Assembly: GCA_003135255.1 (NCBI GenBank)
Contig: PLAX01000125.1
Location: forward strand, 448 to 22,014
Source of the DNA: Candidatus Dormiibacterota bacterium
Lineage (GTDB): Bacteria; Chloroflexota; Dormibacteria; Aeolococcales; Aeolococcaceae
Direction of reading: 5' to 3'
Length of the DNA stretch: 21,567 bases
The notes beneath the pieces were generated by a model that was not told the DNA's origin, ran no database searches, and was given only the letters and a program-made list of their open reading frames with translations. A program made the position numbers and the translations under genes. This document shows, one piece after another, positions 1-6,862 of this stretch. Position 1 is the stretch's first letter. Each line of letters starts with the position of its first letter.

Positions 1-13
1 CGGTCTCCCGCCC

Positions 14-1042
14 GTGAGCGCTGACCCCCTCCTCGAACTGCGCGGACCGGGCCGTCGCCTGATCCTCGCCCTGGTCGGCCTGCTGGTGCTGCTCGCCTAC
101 GGCACCGCCGGGTACGTCCTGATCGAGCGCTGGAGCTTCCTCGACGCGCTTTTCATGACGGTCATCACGGTGAGCACGGTCGGCTACGAGGAGGTCCACC
201 GGCTGAATGCGGCCGGAGAGGTGTTCACCATCTCGGTGATCGCCTTCGGGGTGATCGGTTTCCTCTACACCTTCGGTGTCCTTGTCGAGCTATTGTCGAG
301 TGGGTATTGGGAGCATCACCGGAGGGCCCGTCGGGTGCAGCGCCGGCTGGACGACCTGCGGGATCACGTCATCGTCTGCGGCTACGGGCGCACCGGTCGC
401 CAGGCCGGGATCGAGCTCGCCCAGTCCCAGCAGCCGTTCGTCGTCATCGAGTGGAACCCGGATGGGCTGGCGAGCGTCGAGCAGGACAGGGTGCTGCACG
501 TCCTCGGTGACGCCTCGAGCGACGAGGTGCTCGGGCGCGCCGGGATCCGACGCGCCCGAGCGCTCATCAGCGCCGTCGACTCCGACGAGCGCAACGTGTA
601 CATCGTGCTCACGGCGCGCTCGCTCCGCCCCGACCTCTACATCGTGGCCCGCTCCTCCCATCCCGACTCCGCCGACAAGCTGCGCCGCGCCGGAGCCGAC
701 CGGGTGGTCAGCCCGTACACCCTGAGCGGCCGGCGCATGGCCGCCCTCGCCATGCAGCCGGCGGTGGTCGACACCTTCGACCTGCTGGTGGGGGGCGCGG
801 ACATCTCGATGCGGGTGGAGGAGCTGGTGGTCGGCGCCGATCGGGGGAAGGGGCGCACCGCGGCCGATCTGCGCCGCTCCGGGGCGGTGCTGCTCGCGCT
901 GCGCTCCGGCGACGGGGCGCTGCGGGTGGGACCGGGCGACGACGAGATACTCCGTCCCGACGACATCGTGGTTGCGATGGGCACCCGCGACCAGCTCATC
1001 ACCCTCGCTGCCACCCTGGGCCCCGGACCGGCGCGCCGCTGA
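14..1042 (+). CDS. Two-TM potassium channel with C-terminal RCK (TrkA-N/TrkA-C) domains
   Basis: Predicted K+ channel subunit of the inner membrane, gated by ligand binding to a cytoplasmic RCK domain. TM1 lies at about residues 16-36, a pore helix and selectivity filter (TVGYE) at 43-59, and TM2 at about 70-94. A Rossmann-type TrkA-N domain begins at about 117 with the nucleotide-binding loop GYGRTG (123-128), and a TrkA-C domain covers roughly 260-336. At 342 aa this is the normal size for MthK-like subunits, which form tetramers. The start is GTG at 14; only 13 bases precede it in the window, so the promoter is not visible. The filter ends in Glu where the canonical motif is TVGYG. The stop codon abuts the stop of the convergent tyrosyl-tRNA synthetase gene with no gap. 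Family assignment is secure; gating ligand and ion selectivity are not. Confidence 0.9.
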   Translation: MSADPLLELRGPGRRLILALVGLLVLLAYGTAGYVLIERWSFLDALFMTVITVSTVGYEEVHRLNAAGEVFTISVIAFGVIGFLYTFGVLVELLSSGYWEHHRRARRVQRRLDDLRDHVIVCGYGRTGRQAGIELAQSQQPFVVIEWNPDGLASVEQDRVLHVLGDASSDEVLGRAGIRRARALISAVDSDERNVYIVLTARSLRPDLYIVARSSHPDSADKLRRAGADRVVSPYTLSGRRMAALAMQPAVVDTFDLLVGGADISMRVEELVVGADRGKGRTAADLRRSGAVLLALRSGDGALRVGPGDDEILRPDDIVVAMGTRDQLITLAATLGPGPARR

Positions 1043-2200
1043 TCAGCCCGTGATCAGCGACTCCATCTCGGAGAGCGCCGCCGCCCGCTCGGGGTCGGCG
1101 AAGTGCTTCCGGGCAGGCTCGAGGCGGTCGATCAGCCGGTCCGCCAGGCCGGCCTTGGCGTCCATGGGGTGGAGCGCGCCGGAGGCGTAGGCCTCGCGCA
1201 CCTCCTGGATCGACGCGAAGGTCACCGGCCCGCCGTTCTCCGGTCTCCGCTCGATTCGCAGCTCCGTGTCGCCGAGGCCGAAGCAGAGATGCTCGATCCA
1301 GTCCATCACCGGGTTCAGCTCGACCTCTCCCGGAGGGCAGAAGGCGCCGCGCAGCTTGGCCCGGATCTCGTCGGGGGAGTCGTGCACGAAGACGGCGGAG
1401 CGCGGCTTGGACTTGCTCATCTTCATGGCCGCCAGCGCCTCGGCGCGCTCCTCCGGCGGCACCGGCCAGCGGTCCGGCTTGAGCAGCCCGGTGAGCAGCG
1501 GGCTGTGCGCCGCCAGCGGCTTGATGGCGGTGCCGGCGGCGTCGCGGAGAGTATTGACCCTGATCTTGGTGGCCACGTCGCGGGCGATCACGTGGGCCTT
1601 GCGCTGATCCATCCCGGCGTGGGCGATGTGGACCCCGAGGGCGAAGATGTCGGCCGCCTGCATCGCCGGGTAGATGAGCTTGGCGAAGTCGTGCTGCTCC
1701 CCCTCCTTGCGGCCGAGGATGGTGACGCTCCGCTGCATCCGTGCCACCGAGGTGTGCTTGGCGACCTCGATGACGGTGGCCCAGTAGTCGCGCGCGGGGT
1801 CGGCATAGACATCCGAGGCGAGGGTGAGCCGGAGGGCCGCCGGGTCGCCGCCGACGCAGAGCAGCGACGCCTTCATCGCCTCGCCGTAGTAGGAGACGGC
1901 GAGCCGCCGGATGCGATCGCGATCGCCGCCCAGCTTGTCGTTGATCCAGGTGTGCCAGTCGGCGAGCAGGACGCTGCAGTCGACCCCCGCCTGCTGGAAG
2001 TCGCGGACCTTCGCCATCAACACCAGGCCGCCGCCCAAGTGGACGCGTCCCGAGATCTCGTAGCCGATGTAGTGCTTGAGCCGCTGACCGGTCGCCAGCA
2101 GCGCGGGCAGCTCCTCCCGGGTCAGCAGCTCGGCGAGGTTGCGCTCGATGAGCGCCGCCCGGCGGTCGATCTCGGGAGTGGGGGAGGGGGTGCTGGTCAT
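1043..2200 (-). CDS. tyrS: Tyrosyl-tRNA synthetase, archaeal/eukaryal type
   Basis: Class I synthetase charging tRNA-Tyr in the cytoplasm (385 aa from ATG 2200). It follows the archaeal TyrRS pattern (as I recall the Methanocaldococcus enzyme) rather than the longer bacterial TyrRS with a C-terminal S4 domain. The HIGH-equivalent is HLGG at 54-57 and the KMSKS loop is KMSKSKP at 260-266. Tyrosine-pocket residues match: Tyr44, Tyr177, Gln181, Asp184 and Gln199 within GMDQRK. Arg200 sits where the archaeal enzyme contacts the C1:G72 pair. HPMD at 344-347 matches the anticodon-G34-reading loop. An in-frame GTG at 2248 would add 16 residues, but GAGG just before ATG 2200 and the homology favour the shorter form. 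The tRNA-Tyr gene lies 66 bp upstream in the same direction, so the two may be cotranscribed. No bacterial-type tyrS is seen in the window. Confidence 0.93.
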   Translation of the reverse strand: MTSTPSPTPEIDRRAALIERNLAELLTREELPALLATGQRLKHYIGYEISGRVHLGGGLVLMAKVRDFQQAGVDCSVLLADWHTWINDKLGGDRDRIRRLAVSYYGEAMKASLLCVGGDPAALRLTLASDVYADPARDYWATVIEVAKHTSVARMQRSVTILGRKEGEQHDFAKLIYPAMQAADIFALGVHIAHAGMDQRKAHVIARDVATKIRVNTLRDAAGTAIKPLAAHSPLLTGLLKPDRWPVPPEERAEALAAMKMSKSKPRSAVFVHDSPDEIRAKLRGAFCPPGEVELNPVMDWIEHLCFGLGDTELRIERRPENGGPVTFASIQEVREAYASGALHPMDAKAGLADRLIDRLEPARKHFADPERAAALSEMESLITG

Positions 2201-2266
2201 CGGGAGCCTCGGGGTCGGGCGGGTGCCTCGGGCCCCGGGGACGGACACCGTAGCACCCCGGGGGGA

Positions 2267-2342
2267 TGGTCCCAGGGGCTGGACTCGAACCAGCGATACA
2301 CGGTTTTACAGACCGCTGCCTTGGCCACTTGGCTACCCTGGG
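2267..2342 (-). tRNA. tRNA-Tyr (anticodon GUA), archaeal-like, CCA encoded
   Basis: The minus strand folds as a full cloverleaf. The acceptor stem CCCAGGG/CCCTGGG is perfect (7 bp). The D stem is GCC/GGC with a 10-nt loop containing GG. The anticodon stem GCGGT/ACCGT has loop CTGTAAA, giving anticodon GTA. The variable region is only 5 nt (GTATC). The T arm is GCTGG-TTCGAGT-CCAGC, followed by discriminator A73 and an encoded CCA. Bacterial tRNA-Tyr normally has G1:C72 and a long variable arm (class II); this one has C1:G72 and a short variable region, as in archaea and eukaryotes. It lies directly upstream of the archaeal-type tyrS. A possible -10 (TATCCT, minus strand, 2354-2359) lies about 12 nt upstream, without a convincing -35. 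Confidence 0.95.
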
Positions 2343-2506
2343 ATCGATCGGGAAGGATACTCAAGGTGAGGCTACGGGAGCCGGGAGCGGGTCAAACGGA
2401 CCTCTGGAGGCCCGCCGGCGCCAGGCCGTCCCACGGTCACGACTGACCGAGAGCAGTTCGGTGCGAGCTGGCTGAAAGTGCTGGCGCCTTCGCGCGTATA
2501 TGGTTC

Positions 2507-3013
2507 GTGATCACAGTGATCGACCACGAGATCAACTGGTCGGCTGCCTGCGAGGAGCACGCTGGGGCGGTCAACCGTCTCGCCCGGCTTATCCTCGGGA
2601 GCGCCGAGGATGCCGCCGACGCCACCCAGCTCACCTTCGAACGGGCGATCAGACGGCAGCGGGGGTACGACCGGGGGCGCCCACTGCGGCCATGGTTGAT
2701 GGGCATCGCCGGGCACGAGGCGCTCAGCCTCGCCCGCAGACGGCGGCGTTTCGCCTGGGTCCCGTTGCTGAGCACGACCCCGGCTTACCAGCCGCCCCAC
2801 GAGGGGTCGCCGGTCTGGGAGGCCGTCGCCGCGCTGCCTCCGGGCCACCGAGCGGTGGTGGCCCTCTTCTACGTCTGCGGCTACTCCCTCGAGGAGGTGG
2901 CATCGATCCTCGGACTGCCGGCCGGCACTGTCGGCTCCCGGCTTCACACCGCACGTCGCCGCCTGCGCGAGCTTCTCGCCGACGACGGGGCTGAACGGAG
3001 CGCTCGCGCATGA
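2507..3013 (+). CDS. ECF-type RNA polymerase sigma factor
   Basis: Extracytoplasmic-function sigma factor of 168 aa, normal for the group. Region 2 covers about residues 14-80 (AEDAADATQLTFERAI, then RPWLMGIAGHEALSLARRRRR). Region 4 covers about 104-160, with the helix-turn-helix YSLEEVASILGLPAGTVGSR and LHTARRRLREL. The start is taken as GTG 2507; a second in-frame GTG lies at 2516. No Shine-Dalgarno is visible, and an AT-rich hexamer TATATG at 2497-2502 lies just before the start, so the mRNA may be nearly leaderless. The gene overlaps the next by 4 nt (ATGA at 3010-3013), so the two are translationally coupled. The partner is a membrane-anchored Asp-box protein, the likely regulator or output of this sigma factor. 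The stress sensed is unknown. Confidence 0.88.
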   Translation: MITVIDHEINWSAACEEHAGAVNRLARLILGSAEDAADATQLTFERAIRRQRGYDRGRPLRPWLMGIAGHEALSLARRRRRFAWVPLLSTTPAYQPPHEGSPVWEAVAALPPGHRAVVALFYVCGYSLEEVASILGLPAGTVGSRLHTARRRLRELLADDGAERSARA

Positions 3014-4392
3014 ACCAGGACGACGACCTCGACCGCCTCTTCCGGACCGCCCTCCAGCGTGACACCGCCGGCTGGCAGGCCCCCGTCTCGCAGCGCGAGC
3101 GCAGGAATACCCTGGTCCGTGCCCGTCTCCTGGCCTCGATGGCCACGGTGGGTCTGGCTGCGCTTCTCGTCGTCGGGGGGCTCGCGCTGCACGGCCGGCT
3201 GGCCGGCGGCGAGTCCCCCATCGGGGGCGGGCACCCACCCGTCGTGGGGACCTCGCCGTCGACCCTCCCGGCAACCGCCACGCCGTACGCCGTGACCCCG
3301 TCGGCGGTGGCCGTTTCGCCCACCGCTCCCGGCGGCCCGGTCCCGCCCGGTTTCGTGCCCGTCTCCGGGTCGGGCCTTCCCGATGGGACCATCTGGCTCC
3401 TGGGCACAGCACCCTGCAGCTCCGCCCCGTGCACCTCGATCGTTCGCAGCCTGGACGGGGGGCGGGACTGGGTGGGCATCCCGGCTCCGCGGACGCCGCT
3501 GAGCGGCTACAGGTCCGCCACCGGGGTCAGCCAGCTGCTCTTTGCCAACGCCGAGGACGGCTGGGCGTACGGGCCGGAGCTGTGGTCGACCCACGACGGC
3601 GGGGCCTCCTGGCACCAGGTCACCGTCGCCGGCGGTGGGATCCTCAGCGCGGCGGTCGCCGGCGACCAACTGGTCGTCGCCATCGGCGCGGAATCCGACC
3701 AGGGCGGCACCGTGCTGCTGGCTCACGCGCCGGTCACCGGTGACGATCTCACCGTGACCGACAAGTTCTTCGCCGGTTCGGCCACGACGTTTCCGCCGCC
3801 GGTGGAGCTGGCCGGCTCGGCCTCCGGCGCGGTGTGGGCCCTCACGTCGGCCGCGGCCGACGGCCAGCTGCTCTCCAGCGTGAACGGCGGGGCGAGCTGG
3901 ACCGCGACGACGTACCCGTGCACCCAGGGCCCCATCGAGGCAGACGAAGCCGCAATCGCGGCTGCGGCTCCCGGCCGGCTGGTCGTCGCCTGCGGTTGGG
4001 GAGGCGCCGCCGGCTCGGAGTCCAAGACGGTGATGACGTCGTCGGACGGCGGTCAGAGCTGGTCGACAGTGGCTGCGGCCACCGAGCCGAGCCCGACCGC
4101 CGACGGGGTCCTGCTCGGCGGCGACCTCGATGGCATCGCAGCCGACGGCAGCACGATGATCCTCTCGTCGTCCTCCGGGGGCAGCGAGCTCGAAACCAGC
4201 GCCGATGGCGGTGTGACCTGGAGCCGGACGCTCGGGCTTGCGTCCGGCGGCACGCCCTGGAGCTCCGTCGTCTTCCTCGACCCCCAGGACGTCCTCGCGG
4301 TCACTTCCGCCGAGCCCCAGGTGGCTGCGGGCTCGGCCTACATCAGCACCGACGCGGGCCAGACCTGGACCGAGCTGGACATCCCCGGCTGA
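3010..4392 (+). CDS. Membrane-anchored Asp-box (BNR-like) beta-propeller protein, candidate sigma regulator
   Basis: Protein of 460 aa with a charged cytoplasmic N-terminus (about 1-40), one transmembrane helix (about 42-62), a Pro/Thr/Ser-rich linker (about 68-115) and a large extracytoplasmic domain. That domain carries six Asp-box motifs (S-x-D/N-x-G-x-x-W type): SLDGGRDW (147), STHDGGASW (193), SVNGGASW (290), SSDGGQSW (344), SADGGVTW (397) and STDAGQTW (446). Such repeats mark sialidase/YCF48-like beta-propellers. No sialidase catalytic residues are evident, so an enzymatic role is not claimed. The topology and the 4-nt overlap with the ECF sigma gene are what one expects of an anti-sigma factor or sensor, but the N-terminal segment lacks the zinc-binding HxxxCxxC of ZAS-type anti-sigmas. 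Function is inferred from position only. Confidence 0.82.
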   Translation: MNQDDDLDRLFRTALQRDTAGWQAPVSQRERRNTLVRARLLASMATVGLAALLVVGGLALHGRLAGGESPIGGGHPPVVGTSPSTLPATATPYAVTPSAVAVSPTAPGGPVPPGFVPVSGSGLPDGTIWLLGTAPCSSAPCTSIVRSLDGGRDWVGIPAPRTPLSGYRSATGVSQLLFANAEDGWAYGPELWSTHDGGASWHQVTVAGGGILSAAVAGDQLVVAIGAESDQGGTVLLAHAPVTGDDLTVTDKFFAGSATTFPPPVELAGSASGAVWALTSAAADGQLLSSVNGGASWTATTYPCTQGPIEADEAAIAAAAPGRLVVACGWGGAAGSESKTVMTSSDGGQSWSTVAAATEPSPTADGVLLGGDLDGIAADGSTMILSSSSGGSELETSADGGVTWSRTLGLASGGTPWSSVVFLDPQDVLAVTSAEPQVAAGSAYISTDAGQTWTELDIPG

Positions 4393-4407
4393 GAGCCCGG
4401 TGGGCTC
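4393..4407. terminator. Short hairpin between convergent genes
   Basis: A perfect 6-bp inverted repeat (GAGCCC, loop GGT, GGGCTC) fills most of the 19-bp gap between the convergent propeller and metallo-beta-lactamase genes. It could end transcription from both sides, but it lacks a T tract on either strand. Confidence 0.35.
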
Positions 4408-4411
4408 GGGA

Positions 4412-5875
4412 CTACCCCTCCTCCGCGCCGGTCCGCAGCTCCAGGCCAGCGGATGCCGCCGACGCCATGGTGTCGCTCACCAGCACCACGGGCAGGCCGC
4501 GGGCGTCGAGCAGCGACGCCGCGATGGCGGCGCGGAAGCCCCCGGCGCAGTGCACCCAGACGGGCCCGATCTCCGCCATGGCGCTGACCTCGTCGAGGTG
4601 ATCGCCCAGGTCCGGGAGCGGGAGGTGGCGGGCACCGGCCAGATGGCCGGATCCCCATTCCTCGTCCCGCCTGATGTCGACCACCGCTGGCCTCTCCCCC
4701 CGCGCCCGGGCAGCGGCAAGGTCGGCGAACGTGACCACCGGGTAGCTGCGCAGGCGAGCGCCCGGCGTCCACGTGGCGAAGGGCCGGGCCACCTGCGCGG
4801 CGGGGCGGTCGATGCCGATCAGGGCCATGGCCCGCTGGGCGGCGGCGACCGTCCCCTCCTCCTCCCCGGCCAGGACGACCGGGGTGCCCCAGGGGAGGAG
4901 CCACCCCAGGTAGGTGGCGAAGAAGTCGCCGCCCTCGATGTTGATCCAGCCCGCCAGGTGGGCTCCGGCGAACTCCGTCCGGGGGCGCAGGTCGATGATC
5001 CATTCGCCTGCGGCAGCGCGCCTTGCCGGCTCCTCGGGTGCCGCCTCCGGGGCGGGACGCAGATCGATGGGGCCCGGCCCGCTCCGATTGATGGGGGCCA
5101 TTCGCGGGTAGTAGCTGGGGTATGCGATGAACCCGGCGATGAGCTGGCGCACGAACGGGTCTTCGTCCAGGAGCAGCGCCGGCTGATGGGCCGCCTCCGC
5201 CCCCAGCTCCGCGAGCGCGTCGCCGGCGGTGCCGCCGGGCGCGCAGAAGCTGCCGAATCCGTGGGTCGGGTGGAGCTCCACCGTTGCCGGCAGCTCCTCC
5301 GCCAGGCGGCGGATCGATCGCCACTGCGCTCGCGCCAATGGCTCGGTCCGGTCGGATCCCAGCAGGTCCGTGCGCCCGGCGGTGCCGTGGAGCCATGAGC
5401 CCCCGCTGAAGAGGGCCAGGGGACGGCCGCCGGCGGCCTCGCCCAGGACGTAGGCGAGGTGATGGTCCGTGTGCCCGGGGGTGTGGACCACCCGGATCGC
5501 CATCGATCCGGTGGTGATGACATCCCGGTCCCGCAGGCCCACTCGCTGCCCGGCGAACGAGACCTCCTCGGCGGCGGCGAGGCCGTACCGGGCGCCGGTG
5601 ATCCGGGCCAGCTCGAGCCCGCCGCTCACGTAGTCGTTGTGAACGTGGGTCTCCAGCACCCAGGTGACCTGGACGCCGAGGCGGCCGCAGAGGGCGACGC
5701 AGCGATCGACGTCTCGCGGCGGGTCGACGACCACGGCGACGGTGCCGTCGGTCGCGATGTGCGAGTGGTTGCCGAGCCCCGGGGTCTCCAGGGGAGTGAC
5801 CCGGATCCGAGGGGCCTCGACCTCGGCGGTCGCCTCACCACCGGCGGCGAGGTCGAGGGCTGGCATCCAGGTCAT
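4412..5875 (-). CDS. Metallo-beta-lactamase-fold protein fused to two rhodanese domains
   Basis: Protein of 487 aa, probably cytoplasmic and involved in sulfane-sulfur or persulfide chemistry. The MBL domain (about 22-265) has THVHNDY (76-82), HTPGHTDH (131-138), FSGGSWLHGTAGRTDL (156-171) and HPTHG (202-206). Rhodanese 1 (about 285-365) has no catalytic cysteine. Rhodanese 2 (about 378-475) has the active loop HCAGGFRA with Cys443. The layout resembles ETHE1-type persulfide dioxygenase-rhodanese fusions. However, the last histidine of HxHxDH is Tyr82, and the Asp that supplies an iron ligand in ETHE1 (FTGD) is Gly here, so dioxygenase activity is uncertain. ATG 5875 is preferred over a TTG nine bases upstream. 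A single gene, convergent with the propeller gene. Confidence 0.85.
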   Translation of the reverse strand: MTWMPALDLAAGGEATAEVEAPRIRVTPLETPGLGNHSHIATDGTVAVVVDPPRDVDRCVALCGRLGVQVTWVLETHVHNDYVSGGLELARITGARYGLAAAEEVSFAGQRVGLRDRDVITTGSMAIRVVHTPGHTDHHLAYVLGEAAGGRPLALFSGGSWLHGTAGRTDLLGSDRTEPLARAQWRSIRRLAEELPATVELHPTHGFGSFCAPGGTAGDALAELGAEAAHQPALLLDEDPFVRQLIAGFIAYPSYYPRMAPINRSGPGPIDLRPAPEAAPEEPARRAAAGEWIIDLRPRTEFAGAHLAGWINIEGGDFFATYLGWLLPWGTPVVLAGEEEGTVAAAQRAMALIGIDRPAAQVARPFATWTPGARLRSYPVVTFADLAAARARGERPAVVDIRRDEEWGSGHLAGARHLPLPDLGDHLDEVSAMAEIGPVWVHCAGGFRAAIAASLLDARGLPVVLVSDTMASAASAGLELRTGAEEG

Positions 5876-6045
5876 CCTATCCAAGCCCCCTGGAAAAGGG
5901 GAGATTTGAACCCGGGCAGGACAGAAGCATCACCGATTCCGGCGCGGCCACGAGCAGCGAGCCCGCGTGAGAGTTCATCGTAAACAATCCACACCTTCCG
6001 AAGTGATCGTATGCGGCTCCGGAACAGCCGCTGCATCCCTGCACC

Positions 6046-6075
6046 CCCCTTTAGGACAAAGCTGTCCTTAAGGGG
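6046..6075. repeat. Inverted repeat (hairpin or operator)
   Basis: The arms CCCCTTTAGGACA and TGTCCTTAAGGGG pair with one T:T mismatch around a 4-nt AAGC loop. It is AT-richer than its surroundings. On the plus strand it is followed by only three T, so it may be a weak terminator or a protein-binding site. Confidence 0.5.
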
Positions 6076-6102
6076 TTTGAGATGGAGTCCCGCTCCTGGC
6101 GC

Positions 6103-6189
6103 GGCAGTCCGCCGCCCGGCAGCCTTTCGACTGTTGCCTGGGGTCGCCGCCCCCTGCCAGTGGGCTCGAACGAGGAGGGCCGGACTGCC
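6103..6189. other. Possible structured RNA or leader element
   Basis: GGCAGTCCG (6103-6111) and CGGACTGCC (6181-6189) are exact reverse complements enclosing 69 nt. Inside are two smaller helices: GGCA...TGCC (about 6118-6138) and GGGG-tcgccg-CCCC (6140-6153). This suggests a junction-like fold on either strand. I do not recognise it as a known riboswitch or sRNA, and chance pairing in GC-rich DNA is possible. Confidence 0.22.
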
Positions 6190-6402
6190 CTGAGATCCTG
6201 GTGCCGACTCGGGCATGCCGCCGGCGGTTCAGGGCGACGTTGACGGCCTGAGCGCCGAGCTACCCGAGCTCTGGGCCACCAGCGGCGATGACGCGGAACG
6301 TCACCTCCTCCTGGGTGAGCTGATCGCTCTCGAACCTCCGTGCTCGCCGCTCTGGCCGCCTGATGCCGGAATCCGTGATGCATCGGGGCAGGACCCGAGA
6401 CC

Positions 6403-6457
6403 TTGCGGATCCCGGACGTATAACGTATTCTTTATTCAAGGTATCTTTATGAAAGAA
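6403..6457 (+). promoter_or_regulatory. Promoter and candidate operator of the PI-lipid operon
   Basis: TTGCGG (6403-6408), a 17-bp spacer and TATTCT (6426-6431) form a sigma70-like promoter. The start would fall near 6438, about 11 nt before ATG 6449. The -10/start region is strikingly AT-rich for this genome and contains an inverted repeat TTCTTT (6428-6433)/AAAGAA (6452-6457) and a near-direct repeat of TTCTTTAT. It is a plausible binding site for the ArsR-type product encoded next, i.e. autoregulation. Confidence 0.45.
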
Positions 6458-6862
6458 ACGGTTATGCGTTCGCGATCCCCGCGCCGGGCCGTCCCCGGTG
6501 CCATCGCCGCCGGGGTGTTCGACCTCTCGGTCCATTTCGAGGGGCTGGCCAACCCGACGCGGCTCGCGATCGTCGAGATCCTGGCCCGCCGGGGCGAGGT
6601 GCGGGTGTCTGAGTTGGCCGAGCTGTGCCTTGTCAGCCAGCCGAGGATGAGCTGGCACCTCCGGACCCTCCGCCACGCCCAGGTGGTCTCCACCCGGCGC
6701 GACGGGCGTGAGGTCCTCTGCCGCCTCGATCGCGAGGCCATCGATCGCCACCTGCGGAGCTTTGTCCAGATTCTCGGGGCCGGCGCCGATCCGAAGGGCG
6801 CCGCCGAGCCAAGTCGCACCACCGAGGCGCTGCCCGCGCCTGTCAGTGAGGGAGTCTCATGA
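6449..6862 (+). CDS. ArsR-family winged-helix transcriptional regulator
   Basis: Regulator of 137 aa. A winged-helix domain lies at about residues 25-105: VHFEGLANPTRLAIVEILARRGEVRVSELAELCLVSQPRMSWHLRTLRHAQVVSTRRDGREVLCRL, a typical ArsR/HTH_20 pattern with the recognition helix around SQPRMSWHLRTL. No paired metal-binding Cys motif (CVC) is seen, so a metal sensor is unlikely. The open frame runs upstream to 6215, but that part has no recognisable character and crosses the promoter; ATG 6449 preceded by AAGG, or ATG 6464, is the likely start. The stop overlaps the ino1 start by 4 nt (ATGA at 6859). It is therefore co-expressed with, and probably controls, the inositol-lipid operon. Ligand unknown. 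Confidence 0.82.
   Translation: MKETVMRSRSPRRAVPGAIAAGVFDLSVHFEGLANPTRLAIVEILARRGEVRVSELAELCLVSQPRMSWHLRTLRHAQVVSTRRDGREVLCRLDREAIDRHLRSFVQILGAGADPKGAAEPSRTTEALPAPVSEGVS

Larger units (their letters stand above)
5876..6448. other. Non-coding interval with hairpins between divergent genes
   Basis: I find no convincing gene in these 573 bp; open frames here have nonsense composition. From left to right it holds a tRNA 3'-end-like fragment (5888-5912), a 13-bp inverted repeat with one mismatch (6046-6075), a 9-bp exact inverted repeat enclosing smaller hairpins (6103-6189), and an AT-rich promoter region (6403-6448) for the regulator gene that follows. Confidence 0.6.

Noticed and set aside
1103..2446. 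Long plus-strand open frame (447 codons) antisense to tyrS and across the tRNA
   Set aside because: It runs through the tRNA gene and has a His/Gly/Arg/Asp-rich shadow composition with no domain; the minus strand encodes a clear TyrRS.
4412..5875. Annotation as a plain persulfide dioxygenase (ETHE1)
   Set aside because: Two metal-site positions differ from ETHE1, so only the fold and fusion architecture are claimed.
6215..6448. 78-codon N-terminal extension of the ArsR-type regulator
   Set aside because: The extension has no family similarity and overlaps the predicted -35/-10 promoter; ATG 6449 or 6464 fits the winged-helix family length.
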